Source: an uncultured Candidatus Planktophila sp.
Lineage (GTDB): Bacteria > Actinomycetota > Actinomycetes > Nanopelagicales > Nanopelagicaceae
Direction of reading: 5' to 3'
DNA length: 6,090 nt
Assembly (NCBI GenBank): GCA_937975715.1
Contig: CALJUA010000121.1
Span: 1 to 6,090 of the forward strand
Shown here: one piece after another, positions 1 through 6,047 of the stretch
How the letters are laid out: each line of letters begins with the position of its first letter
Numbering within the stretch: the stretch's first letter is position 1
Notes under the pieces: model-generated
What the model was told of the DNA's origin: nothing
What the model saw: only the letters and a program-made list of their open reading frames with translations
Database searches by the model: none
Made by a program: the position numbers and the translations under genes

Positions 1-2026
1 GCAGAACCTGGGCAACATCTAATACCTCGACGTCGGATTGGCGTGCAGTCATGCCATCGCCGACCATGATGCGACAGAACGGACACGCAACAGCTACTTC
101 AGGAGCACCGGTTGCGATTGCCTCGTCAACACGATTGAGGTTGATGCGAGAGCCGAGTGTCTCTTCCATCCACATGCGACCACCCCCACCGCCGCAGCAG
201 AATGAACGCTCCTGGTTACGTGGCATCTCTTCCACATCGCAACCAGATGCTTCAAGCAACTCGCGAGGTGGTGCATAAATCTGATTGTGGCGACCGAGGT
301 AACAAGGATCGTGGAAGGTAATCTTCTGATCCGCCTTATGAGGACTTGTCTTCAACTTACCTTCGCGAACTAATGTGTTGAGAAGCTGAGTGTGGTGCAA
401 CATCTCAAGTTCGTAACCACTCTGTGCGTAATCGCGGCCGATAGTTGTAAAGCAATGAGGGCAGGTAACAACAACTTTCTTCTTACCCTTAGGGCGATCA
501 CCAAAAGTCTCTTTAAATGTTTCGATATTTTCTTGACTAAGAATTTGGTACAAGAATTCATTTCCGGCACGACGTGCGGGATCTCCCGTACATGTTTCGC
601 GCTTTCCAAGAACTGCGAAATTCACACCCGCCATGTGCAGTAACTCTGCAACTGCCTTTGTTGTCTTCTTCGCACGATCTTCATAGGCGCCAGCGCAGCC
701 AACCCAGAACAGGTACTCAACATCTTCAGGAAGCTCTCCGCTGACAACCTTTACTGGGAAGTCACACTCTGCAATCCAGCCTTCGCGATCTTGCTTGTTA
801 GCACCCCATGGATTGCCTGCCTTTTCAAGATTGCGGAATGTTCCACCGAGCTCTGTTGGAAATTCTGATTCAACGAGAACCTGAAAGCGACGCATATTGA
901 CGATGTGATCGACGTGTTCGATATCGACAGGACATTCATTGACGCAGGCACCGCAGGAGGTGCAAGACCATAAGACATCCATGGAAATCGGAGCCTTATC
1001 CCCAACGAGGTTTTCAGTCTCCACAACCTTTGCCATCGCGTGATCGCGCATCGCCATAATCAATAACTTTGGCGAGAGCGGTTTTTCGGTATGCCAAGCA
1101 GGACACTGTGATTGGCAGCGTCCGCACTCGGTACAGCTGGTCATATCCAGCAAGCCCTTCCAAGAGATATCTCCGCGGGTACCAAGACCAAAGACATCAT
1201 CTTCTGCTGGATCTTCGAAGTTAACCGGCTTCCCGTGTGACAACATCTCAGGAAGCGCGCCCAGTGACGGCTTATCGATATTGCGCTTGAAGTAGATATT
1301 AAAGAAGGCTAAGAAGCGGTGCCAGGCAACGCCCATTGTCAGATTTGATGCAATGACAATAAACCAGAGCATGGAAACAAGAATTTTTGCAGCTGCAACG
1401 ATAACGATTGCATTTTCAATCGAAGAGGTTGACCAAGTTGAAAAGAATTGAACTGCTGGCCAGGAAATTGCATAGTGCCAGTTCCAACTTGCTTCATTAG
1501 CCAGTGCACCTTCAAGTCCGCGCAGTGCAATGACACAGAAGACGACAGCAAGAATCGTTGCTTCAACATAGTAAGCACGGCCTTGGTTGGAACCAGCAAA
1601 ACGCGATGTGCGTCCCTTATGCCAGATACGAGTTGCCTGACGGATTCCGATGAGAGTAACAATTCCAACTCCGGTAAGAGCAGCGATTACTTCGGCAAAG
1701 AGTTCATATCCGACAAAATGGCCGATAATCGGTAGTGCAAAATCAGGTGAGATCAATTGTCCATACGCTGTAATCAGAGTTCCAAAAAGAGCTCCAAAGC
1801 CCACCATGACAAACCAGTGAGCGATACCTGTACCGGTGAAGTTGAGCATCTTGGTATGGCCAAGCACTTCCTTAAGCATGTTCTTGGTACGTGCACCACG
1901 GTTGTTGCTGCGAGTGGGATCTGGCTGCTGTTTCTTGTAGAGAGCGATCAATTCACGGAGGCGCAGAATAAAGAGGCCGACGGCGAAGATGGTTACAAGA
2001 TAGGAGAGCGCTACAAGTACGAACAT
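1..2026 (-). CDS. Membrane-anchored (Fe-S)-binding oxidoreductase, NarI-like + 2x[4Fe-4S] + 2x CCG (3' end cut by window)
   Basis: 675 codons are visible and the frame is still open at position 1. Residues 1-240 are hydrophobic with about five membrane helices (near 2-22, 66-88, 106-128, 154-175, 205-233), resembling the NarI / nitrate-reductase gamma domain. H70 and H236, near helix ends, are candidate heme ligands (inference). Two ferredoxin-type motifs follow: C298-C301-C304-C308-P and C355-C358-C361-C365-P. Two CCG (cysteine-rich) domains come next. The first has C444, a lone C479 in ETCTGDP instead of CC, and C522/C525. The second has C575 in HDPCYLG, C610-C611 in SFCCGGGGG, and C648/C651 in ACPFC. 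These are the HdrD/GlpC-type cluster domains. The architecture matches the actinobacterial Fe-S oxidoreductases that include mycobacterial EtfD (Rv0338c), which takes electrons from electron-transfer flavoprotein during fatty-acid oxidation. That assignment is plausible, not proven. The ATG at 2026 is the first usable start after an in-frame TAA at 2056-2054. The visible end reads like the usual C-terminus, so probably few residues are missing. Confidence 0.9.
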   Translation of the reverse strand, partial: MFVLVALSYLVTIFAVGLFILRLRELIALYKKQQPDPTRSNNRGARTKNMLKEVLGHTKMLNFTGTGIAHWFVMVGFGALFGTLITAYGQLISPDFALPIIGHFVGYELFAEVIAALTGVGIVTLIGIRQATRIWHKGRTSRFAGSNQGRAYYVEATILAVVFCVIALRGLEGALANEASWNWHYAISWPAVQFFSTWSTSSIENAIVIVAAAKILVSMLWFIVIASNLTMGVAWHRFLAFFNIYFKRNIDKPSLGALPEMLSHGKPVNFEDPAEDDVFGLGTRGDISWKGLLDMTSCTECGRCQSQCPAWHTEKPLSPKLLIMAMRDHAMAKVVETENLVGDKAPISMDVLWSCTSCGACVNECPVDIEHVDHIVNMRRFQVLVESEFPTELGGTFRNLEKAGNPWGANKQDREGWIAECDFPVKVVSGELPEDVEYLFWVGCAGAYEDRAKKTTKAVAELLHMAGVNFAVLGKRETCTGDPARRAGNEFLYQILSQENIETFKETFGDRPKGKKKVVVTCPHCFTTIGRDYAQSGYELEMLHHTQLLNTLVREGKLKTSPHKADQKITFHDPCYLGRHNQIYAPPRELLEASGCDVEEMPRNQERSFCCGGGGGRMWMEETLGSRINLNRVDEAIATGAPEVAVACPFCRIMVGDGMTARQSDVEVLDVAQVL

Positions 2027-2033
2027 AACCGCA

Positions 2034-2039
2034 AGGGTA
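2034..2039 (-). promoter_or_regulatory. Putative -10 hexamer (TACCCT) of a leaderless Fe-S oxidoreductase transcript
   Basis: Read on the minus strand, TACCCT (TANNNT) ends 7 nt before the ATG at 2026, which would put the transcript's first base at or next to the start codon. No AGGAG-like Shine-Dalgarno sequence lies before this ATG. An in-frame stop 30 nt upstream and the lack of GTG/TTG codons in between leave no alternative standard start. No clear -35 is visible. The site is an inference from sequence and spacing. Confidence 0.55.
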
Positions 2040-2078
2040 AACCTACCGGTGAGTTAAATTGAAGAGGTTAAAGGTGAT

Positions 2079-2342
2079 TTAGCGCCACTTAGTGGCGAGC
2101 GAGAAGCCCACCGCTATGAAGCTGAATCCGATAATCATATTCCATGCGCCAATGCCTGAGATTGGAAAACGAGTCTGGCTTACATAGAAAACGACAATCC
2201 AGAGGAGGCCGATAAGGAAATTTGCGACCATGACAGGTGCGAGCCAACGTGGGCTCTCTGCTGGAGGAGTGTCTACAGCGTGAACCTGCTCTTCATGAGC
2301 ATGGTGCTGCTGAACCTTTTTACGCAATTTCGACTTTGGCAT
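2079..2342 (-). CDS. crgA: Cell division protein CrgA
   Basis: 87-residue small membrane protein. It opens with the family's typical MPKSKLRKK and has two membrane helices (about residues 34-55 and 67-84) joined by a short extracytoplasmic loop. It ends with the conserved-looking ATKWR. CrgA is an actinobacterial divisome factor; in Streptomyces and Mycobacterium it sits at the septum and interacts with FtsZ, FtsI/FtsQ-type partners and cell-wall enzymes. The 13-codon longer reading from 2381 is rejected because it overlaps the trpG start and lacks family similarity. The N-terminal cytoplasmic tail is unusually His-rich (H13, H14, H16, H21), and I know of no role for this. It is divergent from trpG with 28 nt between start codons, and its stop lies 52 nt upstream of the Fe-S gene's start. 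Its own start has no Shine-Dalgarno sequence. Confidence 0.92.
   Translation of the reverse strand: MPKSKLRKKVQQHHAHEEQVHAVDTPPAESPRWLAPVMVANFLIGLLWIVVFYVSQTRFPISGIGAWNMIIGFSFIAVGFSLATKWR
2083..2097. repeat. Short perfect inverted repeat at the crgA 3' end
   Basis: CGCCACT (2083-2089) and AGTGGCG (2091-2097) are exact reverse complements around T2090. As RNA this folds to a 6-bp GC-rich stem with a 3-nt loop. It lies inside the last codons of crgA (ATKWR) and just before its stop. No T-run follows on the minus strand, so it is not a standard intrinsic terminator. It may still mark the crgA transcript end or be a by-product of coding. Function is unknown. Confidence 0.4.
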
Positions 2343-2349
2343 AGGGCAT

Positions 2350-2355
2350 AGATTA
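2350..2355 (-). promoter_or_regulatory. Putative -10 hexamer (TAATCT) of a leaderless crgA transcript
   Basis: On the minus strand TAATCT (TANNNT) ends 7 nt before the crgA ATG at 2342. There is no Shine-Dalgarno sequence before this ATG, so transcription starting at or near the A of the start codon is the simplest reading. The hexamer sits inside the 28-nt divergent gap and just misses the trpG ribosome-binding site (2357-2361) on the other strand. Binding of polymerase here would also cover the trpG start. Confidence 0.55.
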
Positions 2356-2356
2356 C

Positions 2357-2361
2357 AGGAG
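2357..2361 (+). promoter_or_regulatory. Ribosome-binding site of trpG
   Basis: AGGAG lies 9 nt before the GTG start at 2371, a good Shine-Dalgarno match and spacing that fixes the start. A leadered transcript is therefore expected. Its promoter should lie within the 5' part of crgA, but I could not identify a convincing -10 there. A TAGATT at 2349-2354 would place the transcript start inside or after this site, so it is a poor candidate. Confidence 0.75.
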
Positions 2362-2370
2362 AATTGCGCC

Positions 2371-2994
2371 GTGGCCCGCATCCTTGTCGTCGATAACTAC
2401 GACTCCTTCGTCTTCAACATTGTGCAGTATCTCGCGCAATTAGGCGCAGAGTGCACCGTAGTGCGCAACGATCAGGTCGAGGCATCCGAGGCCAGCAAGT
2501 TCGACGGAGTCCTTATCTCTCCAGGACCAGGAACACCCGATAAGGCCGGCGTATCCATTGCAATGATTAAGTACTGCGCCGAACATTCAATTCCATTATT
2601 CGGTGTCTGCTTGGGACATCAAGCAATCGGAGAAGCATTCGGTGCAACCGTTTCTCGCGCACCAGAGTTATTGCACGGCAAAACTTCTGTTGTGCACCAC
2701 AACGGCAAAGGTGTGATGGAACATCTCCCAACGCCATTTACTGCAACTCGTTATCACTCACTCGCAGTTGAAGTAGATACTGTTCCTGATGTTCTAGAAG
2801 TTACGGGTACAACTGATTCAGGTGTGATCATGTCACTTCGCCATAAGACTCTTCCGATTGAGGGAGTGCAGTTCCACCCTGAATCCGTATTAACAGAGCA
2901 TGGACATAAGATGCTTGCAAACTTCTTGGTGACATGCGGAGATAAGGACGCGCTCGCTAAAGCAGAAGGTTTATCGCCGGTTGTAAATAAGTAA
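2371..2994 (+). CDS. trpG: Anthranilate / aminodeoxychorismate synthase glutamine amidotransferase subunit (component II)
   Basis: 207 residues, full length for a class I glutamine amidotransferase domain. It releases ammonia from glutamine and passes it to the chorismate-binding partner (TrpE for anthranilate, PabB for aminodeoxychorismate). The signature is complete: VVDNYDSFVFN at the N-terminus, the oxyanion-loop SPGPGTP (50-56), the nucleophile C80 in GVCLGHQAIGEAFG, and the catalytic pair H169 and E171 in VQFHPES. The GTG start is supported by AGGAG 9 nt upstream. Actinobacteria usually keep this gene between crgA and pknB, and a single copy often serves both tryptophan and folate synthesis. 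Whether that holds here depends on the rest of the genome, so trpG versus pabA is undecided. No trpE or pabB is adjacent. Its 3' end converges on pknB with 5 nt between stop codons. Confidence 0.93.
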   Translation: MARILVVDNYDSFVFNIVQYLAQLGAECTVVRNDQVEASEASKFDGVLISPGPGTPDKAGVSIAMIKYCAEHSIPLFGVCLGHQAIGEAFGATVSRAPELLHGKTSVVHHNGKGVMEHLPTPFTATRYHSLAVEVDTVPDVLEVTGTTDSGVIMSLRHKTLPIEGVQFHPESVLTEHGHKMLANFLVTCGDKDALAKAEGLSPVVNK

Positions 2995-2999
2995 GTTGT

Positions 3000-4544
3000 T
3001 TACGGCTGCTTATTAATTGTAATTGTTACTGACTTACCAATTGTCTGCGTAGTTCCAGCATCAGGTGCTTGGCGAATCACAACACCTACAGGTTGAGCAG
3101 CATCATAATCATAAAATTCTTTAATCAAGAAGCCGGCTTGAATCAAAGTGGTCTTTGCTTGAATTGCTTCAACACCAACAAGATTAGGGACTGTTACTTC
3201 ACCGCTTGCGATTGTCAGAATGACGCCACTTCCGGCTGTGGTGACAGAGCCCACCGGTGGAGATACTTCCAAAACGGTTCCTTGTGGCTGATCTGATGGA
3301 GCCGCAATTGTCTGGGAAACAGTAAGACCTACTGCAGTCAGCGCAGCACGTGCATCGATCAAAGCCATGCCCACTAAGTCATCAGGAATGATCGCATCGC
3401 CTGGTCCATCAGAAATTGTGAGAACAATTGCAGAACCAAGAGGGGCATGGGTCGTTGCAAGTGGGCTCTGGCTGGCAACCCGATCTTGAGGGATAGAGCC
3501 ATCATGCGCACGTTTAATTGTGATGACATATCCATCCAAAAGGGCGCGAGCTTGGTCTTCTGATAGGCCAACGACGTTAGGGATAAGTGGGCCAGAGTCC
3601 TGCGTGCCACTCAGTAGAAAACCAGTAATAGATAGCGCAATCGCTGCAAAGAATGAGCCGCCGTAAATCAATGCGCTGCGACGAGTGAAGAATGGCTTTG
3701 ATGCAACCTTGGTTGTGACGGCTTGCCCGCGATGCACGCGCACCAAATCATCCAACATTGATTGTGCAGACTGGTAGCGATCTTCTGGCTTCTTGGATAG
3801 CGCAACTTTAAGAATAGTGTCGATATCAGGAGGAAGATCAGGTTGAATTGCACGTGCAGATGGAACTTCACCTGAAACATGTTGGTATGCAATTGATACT
3901 GGAGTCTCACCGCTAAATGGCGGTTGTCCTGTCAGTAATTCAAAGAGCAAGCAACCAGTTGAGTAAATATCGCTGCGCGCATCTGCTGCGTCTCCAACAG
4001 CTTGTTCTGGTGAGAGATATTGCGCAGTGCCAACGACGTTCCAGGTACTTGTCAATGTTGCACCGAGATCATCCATTGCACGTGCAATACCGAAGTCCAT
4101 CACCTTGACGTCGCCATTGCTAGCAATCATGATGTTTGCTGGTTTGATATCGCGGTGCACAATATTGCGCTGATGTGAGTACTCAAGTGCAGCAAGAACC
4201 TGTTCTGTCATGGAAAGCGCATCATCGAGTGATACGCGCTCACCTTGGTGAATCAAAGAGCGAAGCGTGTGGCCAGAGACAAGCTCCATGACGATGTATG
4301 GCGCAGGTTCTTCTCCTGAGTCATAGACAGCGACAATGCCGGGATGATTGAGCCCTGCAGCAGCTTTTGCCTCTTTACGAAAGCGCGTAACGAATGCTGG
4401 ATCCTTTGCGAGATCACTGCGCAGAATTTTGACTGCCACTTCACGAGACAGACGCTGATCTTGTGCGATGTAGACATCGGCCATCCCGCCAGTGCCAATC
4501 ATTTCGCCTAACAAATAGCGATCACCGAGGAGCGTGGACATCAT
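3000..4544 (-). CDS. pknB: PASTA-domain Ser/Thr protein kinase PknB
   Basis: 514-residue membrane kinase. The Hanks-type catalytic domain (about 10-270) is intact: glycine loop GTGGMADVY (17-25), ATP lysine K39 in VAVK, E58, HRDIKPAN (130-137) with D132, K134 and N137, DFG (150-152), and SPE (178-180). The activation loop carries T163, T165, T167 and T173. In Mycobacterium tuberculosis PknB the equivalent loop is activated by autophosphorylation at two threonines. A juxtamembrane stretch leads to one membrane helix (about 291-311). Three extracellular PASTA repeats follow (about 319-382, 383-449, 450-514). PASTA modules sense muropeptides or lipid II, so the kinase links the state of peptidoglycan to growth and division. 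The mycobacterial protein has four PASTA repeats; this one has three, and the first lacks the usual alpha-helix-ending AGL. It overlaps the upstream phosphatase by 4 nt (ATGA) and is probably translated by coupling. The first of two adjacent ATGs has the better RBS spacing. Confidence 0.96.
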   Translation of the reverse strand: MMSTLLGDRYLLGEMIGTGGMADVYIAQDQRLSREVAVKILRSDLAKDPAFVTRFRKEAKAAAGLNHPGIVAVYDSGEEPAPYIVMELVSGHTLRSLIHQGERVSLDDALSMTEQVLAALEYSHQRNIVHRDIKPANIMIASNGDVKVMDFGIARAMDDLGATLTSTWNVVGTAQYLSPEQAVGDAADARSDIYSTGCLLFELLTGQPPFSGETPVSIAYQHVSGEVPSARAIQPDLPPDIDTILKVALSKKPEDRYQSAQSMLDDLVRVHRGQAVTTKVASKPFFTRRSALIYGGSFFAAIALSITGFLLSGTQDSGPLIPNVVGLSEDQARALLDGYVITIKRAHDGSIPQDRVASQSPLATTHAPLGSAIVLTISDGPGDAIIPDDLVGMALIDARAALTAVGLTVSQTIAAPSDQPQGTVLEVSPPVGSVTTAGSGVILTIASGEVTVPNLVGVEAIQAKTTLIQAGFLIKEFYDYDAAQPVGVVIRQAPDAGTTQTIGKSVTITINKQP

Positions 4545-5317
4545 TTTGCGGCTCCTAACAAGGTGAGTGGTTCCTGAATATCGTTATCGAGAACGTCGGC
4601 AACAATAACGGTGACGTTATCAGGTGCACCATTTATGTAGGCAGCGTCAACCAAGGCGTCGACAGCGGCTCCTCGAGCCTTGCCCTTGAGAATTGATTTG
4701 ATCTCTTTCTCAGCCACAACATTGGAAAGTCCATCGCTACAGAGGAGAAAACGGTCATCTGCCTTGACTTCATAGATTGAGAGTGAAGGCTGGTTGCGAC
4801 CATCGCCCATTAAAACCTGGGTAAGAACTGAGCGTTGTGGGTGAGTTGCCACATCAGCCTCTGTAATTGCACCTTGATCAAGAAGTTCTTGGATAACTGT
4901 GTGATCAGTACTCAATTGCTCGAAAGTATTTCCTCGCAAACGATAGATACGTGAATCTCCAACATGGAGCGCAGCGACAGATCCAGCGCGGAGCAAGAGC
5001 GCAGAGAGAGTTGTGCCCATTCCAGCGAGCTCTGGATTTTCGATTGCGTATTCAGAGATTGTTGTATCGATAGTTAATAGAGAGGAAGAAAATAAATCAT
5101 CTGCAGATTCTGTATCAACATCTTTATTGGTAAATACCTCTGACTCTTGTGCAAGCGTTGTAATTGCGATGCGCGATGCGACTTCACCAGCTGCATGGCC
5201 ACCCATTCCATCAGCGACTGCAATAAGTGATCGTGATGTCAGCGCTGAATCTTCATTGCCGGCGCGCACCAAACCGACGGCAGATTTGCTTGCTGTGGCA
5301 AAGTAGAGCGCGTTCAT
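4541..5317 (-). CDS. pstP: PP2C-family Ser/Thr protein phosphatase (PstP-like, soluble)
   Basis: 258 residues. It removes phosphate from Ser/Thr of PknB and its substrates in the known actinobacterial pairing. The metal-dependent (Mn/Mg) PP2C motifs are all present: VRAGNEDS with D23, ADGMGGHAAGEVAS with D36-G37, GMGTTLSALLL (99-109), HVGDSRIYRLR (118-128), STDHT (136-140), LTQVLMGDG, CSDGLSN with D195, and GAPDNVTVIVADV with D233. Mycobacterial PstP continues through a membrane helix into an extracellular domain. This protein ends right after the catalytic domain, so it is predicted cytoplasmic. I chose the ATG at 5317 over a reading from 5368. The latter's 17 extra residues have no family similarity, run into the divergent gene's start, and would cover the likely promoter. 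It is the first gene of a two-gene operon with pknB. Confidence 0.93.
   Translation of the reverse strand: MNALYFATASKSAVGLVRAGNEDSALTSRSLIAVADGMGGHAAGEVASRIAITTLAQESEVFTNKDVDTESADDLFSSSLLTIDTTISEYAIENPELAGMGTTLSALLLRAGSVAALHVGDSRIYRLRGNTFEQLSTDHTVIQELLDQGAITEADVATHPQRSVLTQVLMGDGRNQPSLSIYEVKADDRFLLCSDGLSNVVAEKEIKSILKGKARGAAVDALVDAAYINGAPDNVTVIVADVLDNDIQEPLTLLGAAK
4552..4556 (-). promoter_or_regulatory. Ribosome-binding site of pknB inside the phosphatase gene
   Basis: AGGAG (minus strand) lies 7 nt before the first pknB ATG at 4544, within the last codons of the phosphatase gene. With the ATGA stop/start overlap, this points to translational coupling and a fixed ratio of kinase to phosphatase. 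The spacing favours the first ATG over the immediately following second one. Confidence 0.8.
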
Positions 5318-5323
5318 GTGCCC

Positions 5324-5329
5324 ATCGTA
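5324..5329 (-). promoter_or_regulatory. Putative -10 hexamer (TACGAT) of a leaderless pstP-pknB operon transcript
   Basis: On the minus strand TACGAT (TANNNT) ends 6 nt before the phosphatase ATG at 5317. No Shine-Dalgarno sequence precedes that ATG. It would be the promoter for the phosphatase-kinase operon, sharing the 43-nt divergent gap with the promoter of the plus-strand gene. No clear -35 is visible. Support is by pattern and spacing only. Confidence 0.5.
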
Positions 5330-5344
5330 ATGGGGCAAGGCCTT

Positions 5345-5353
5345 TGCTACCCT
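5345..5353 (+). promoter_or_regulatory. Putative extended -10 (TGC-TACCCT) of a leaderless phosphodiesterase transcript
   Basis: TACCCT at 5348-5353 is preceded by TGC, giving an extended -10 (TGNTANNNT). It ends 7 nt before the ATG at 5361 and no Shine-Dalgarno sequence is present. The hexamer and spacing are the same as those before the Fe-S oxidoreductase gene. The extended -10 may compensate for the absence of a recognisable -35. Confidence 0.55.
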
Positions 5354-5360
5354 CACCCTT

Positions 5361-6047
5361 ATGCTCATCTACGCACATAGAGGCGCAAGCGCCGACTATC
5401 CAGAGATGACTGAGAGCGCTTATCGCGCAGCGGTTACACAGGGAGCCGATGGCTTTGAATGCGATCTTCGATTGACCCGCGATGAAGTGCCCGTGCTTTG
5501 GCATAACGCAACGATGCTCGAGCGCGCAGGACATGACGGTCTGATAGCTGAAATGAGTATGGCGCAGGTGCAACGTGCATTTCCACAGATTCTCACCCTC
5601 GATCACTTTCTCGATATTGCTCTCGCTGAAAAGAAAGGAATCTTGATTGAAACAAAACATCCTGTCATCAGCGGTAATCGGGTTGAAGAAATTCTTGTGG
5701 AGAGATTAAGAACTAGAAAAGTATTAACAAAGATTGATGTATCTGTAATGTCATTTAGTTGGAGTGCAATTGAGAAAGTAAAACGCTTAGATTCCAGCAT
5801 TCCAACCACTTTTCTCATGAGCAAGAAAACTTTATGGCCACAGGTGAGATTCACTTCAGCGCTATCAATAGGCCCTGGTATCAACGAAGTCCGCAGCAAT
5901 CCAGAGCTCATCTCGAAGCTAAAGAAACTGGGTAAAACGATCGCAGTCTGGACCGTCGATCGAGGTGAAGATATTGAGCTCTGCAAGCAGTTAGGCGTAG
6001 ATATTCTGATTACAAATACGCCGGCGCACGCACGCACATTCCTTTAG
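5361..6047 (+). CDS. Glycerophosphodiester phosphodiesterase family protein (GDPD)
   Basis: 228 residues, a compact single-domain TIM-barrel GDPD with no signal peptide or membrane helix, so likely cytoplasmic. The family hydrolyses glycerophosphodiesters to an alcohol and sn-glycerol 3-phosphate, feeding phospholipid turnover and phosphate or glycerol salvage. Visible motifs: HRGAS with catalytic H6-R7, metal ligands E33 and D35 in FECDLRLT, second catalytic H48, third metal ligand E97 with K99 in LIETKHP, and the late AVWTVDRG strand with ITNTP near the C-terminus. Two usually conserved positions differ: the PENT motif reads PEMT (Asn to Met at 16), and the HD motif after the barrel strand reads HN (Asp to Asn at 49). 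Core catalytic and metal residues remain, so activity is expected but substrate choice may differ. It is divergent from the phosphatase (43-nt gap) and is followed 12 nt later by the pheA start. Confidence 0.88.
   Translation: MLIYAHRGASADYPEMTESAYRAAVTQGADGFECDLRLTRDEVPVLWHNATMLERAGHDGLIAEMSMAQVQRAFPQILTLDHFLDIALAEKKGILIETKHPVISGNRVEEILVERLRTRKVLTKIDVSVMSFSWSAIEKVKRLDSSIPTTFLMSKKTLWPQVRFTSALSIGPGINEVRSNPELISKLKKLGKTIAVWTVDRGEDIELCKQLGVDILITNTPAHARTFL

Noticed and set aside
1448..2062. Two plus-strand open frames (1448-1735 and 1757-2062) opposite the Fe-S membrane domain
   Set aside because: The minus-strand frame here is continuous through helices and cluster motifs; the plus frames have no recognisable content.
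2083..2097. Inverted repeat at the crgA end as an intrinsic terminator
   Set aside because: The stem is only 6-7 bp and no T-run follows on the minus strand; kept only as a repeat.
2349..2354. TAGATT on the plus strand as the trpG -10
   Set aside because: The transcript would start about 2360-2362, cutting off the AGGAG at 2357-2361 that otherwise fixes the trpG start.
2343..2381. Longer crgA reading beginning at 2381 with 13 extra residues
   Set aside because: The extra segment overlaps the trpG start and RBS, and the family start MPKSK begins exactly at 2342.
2991..3037. GTAAGT (2991-2996) and ACTTAC (3032-3037) as a hairpin between trpG and pknB
   Set aside because: Six A/T-rich base pairs separated by 35 nt are expected by chance and make a weak stem.
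5318..5368. Longer phosphatase reading beginning at 5368 with 17 extra residues
   Set aside because: It would overlap the start of the divergent GDPD gene and cover both putative promoters. The PP2C family fold begins shortly after the ATG at 5317.
5253..5660. Open frame of 135 codons on the minus strand spanning pstP and GDPD starts
   Set aside because: It overlaps two well-supported genes in other frames and shows no family signature.
5603..6037. Open frame of 144 codons on the minus strand opposite GDPD
   Set aside because: It is antisense to a gene with clear family motifs, has no recognisable domain and no RBS or promoter; treated as a shadow.
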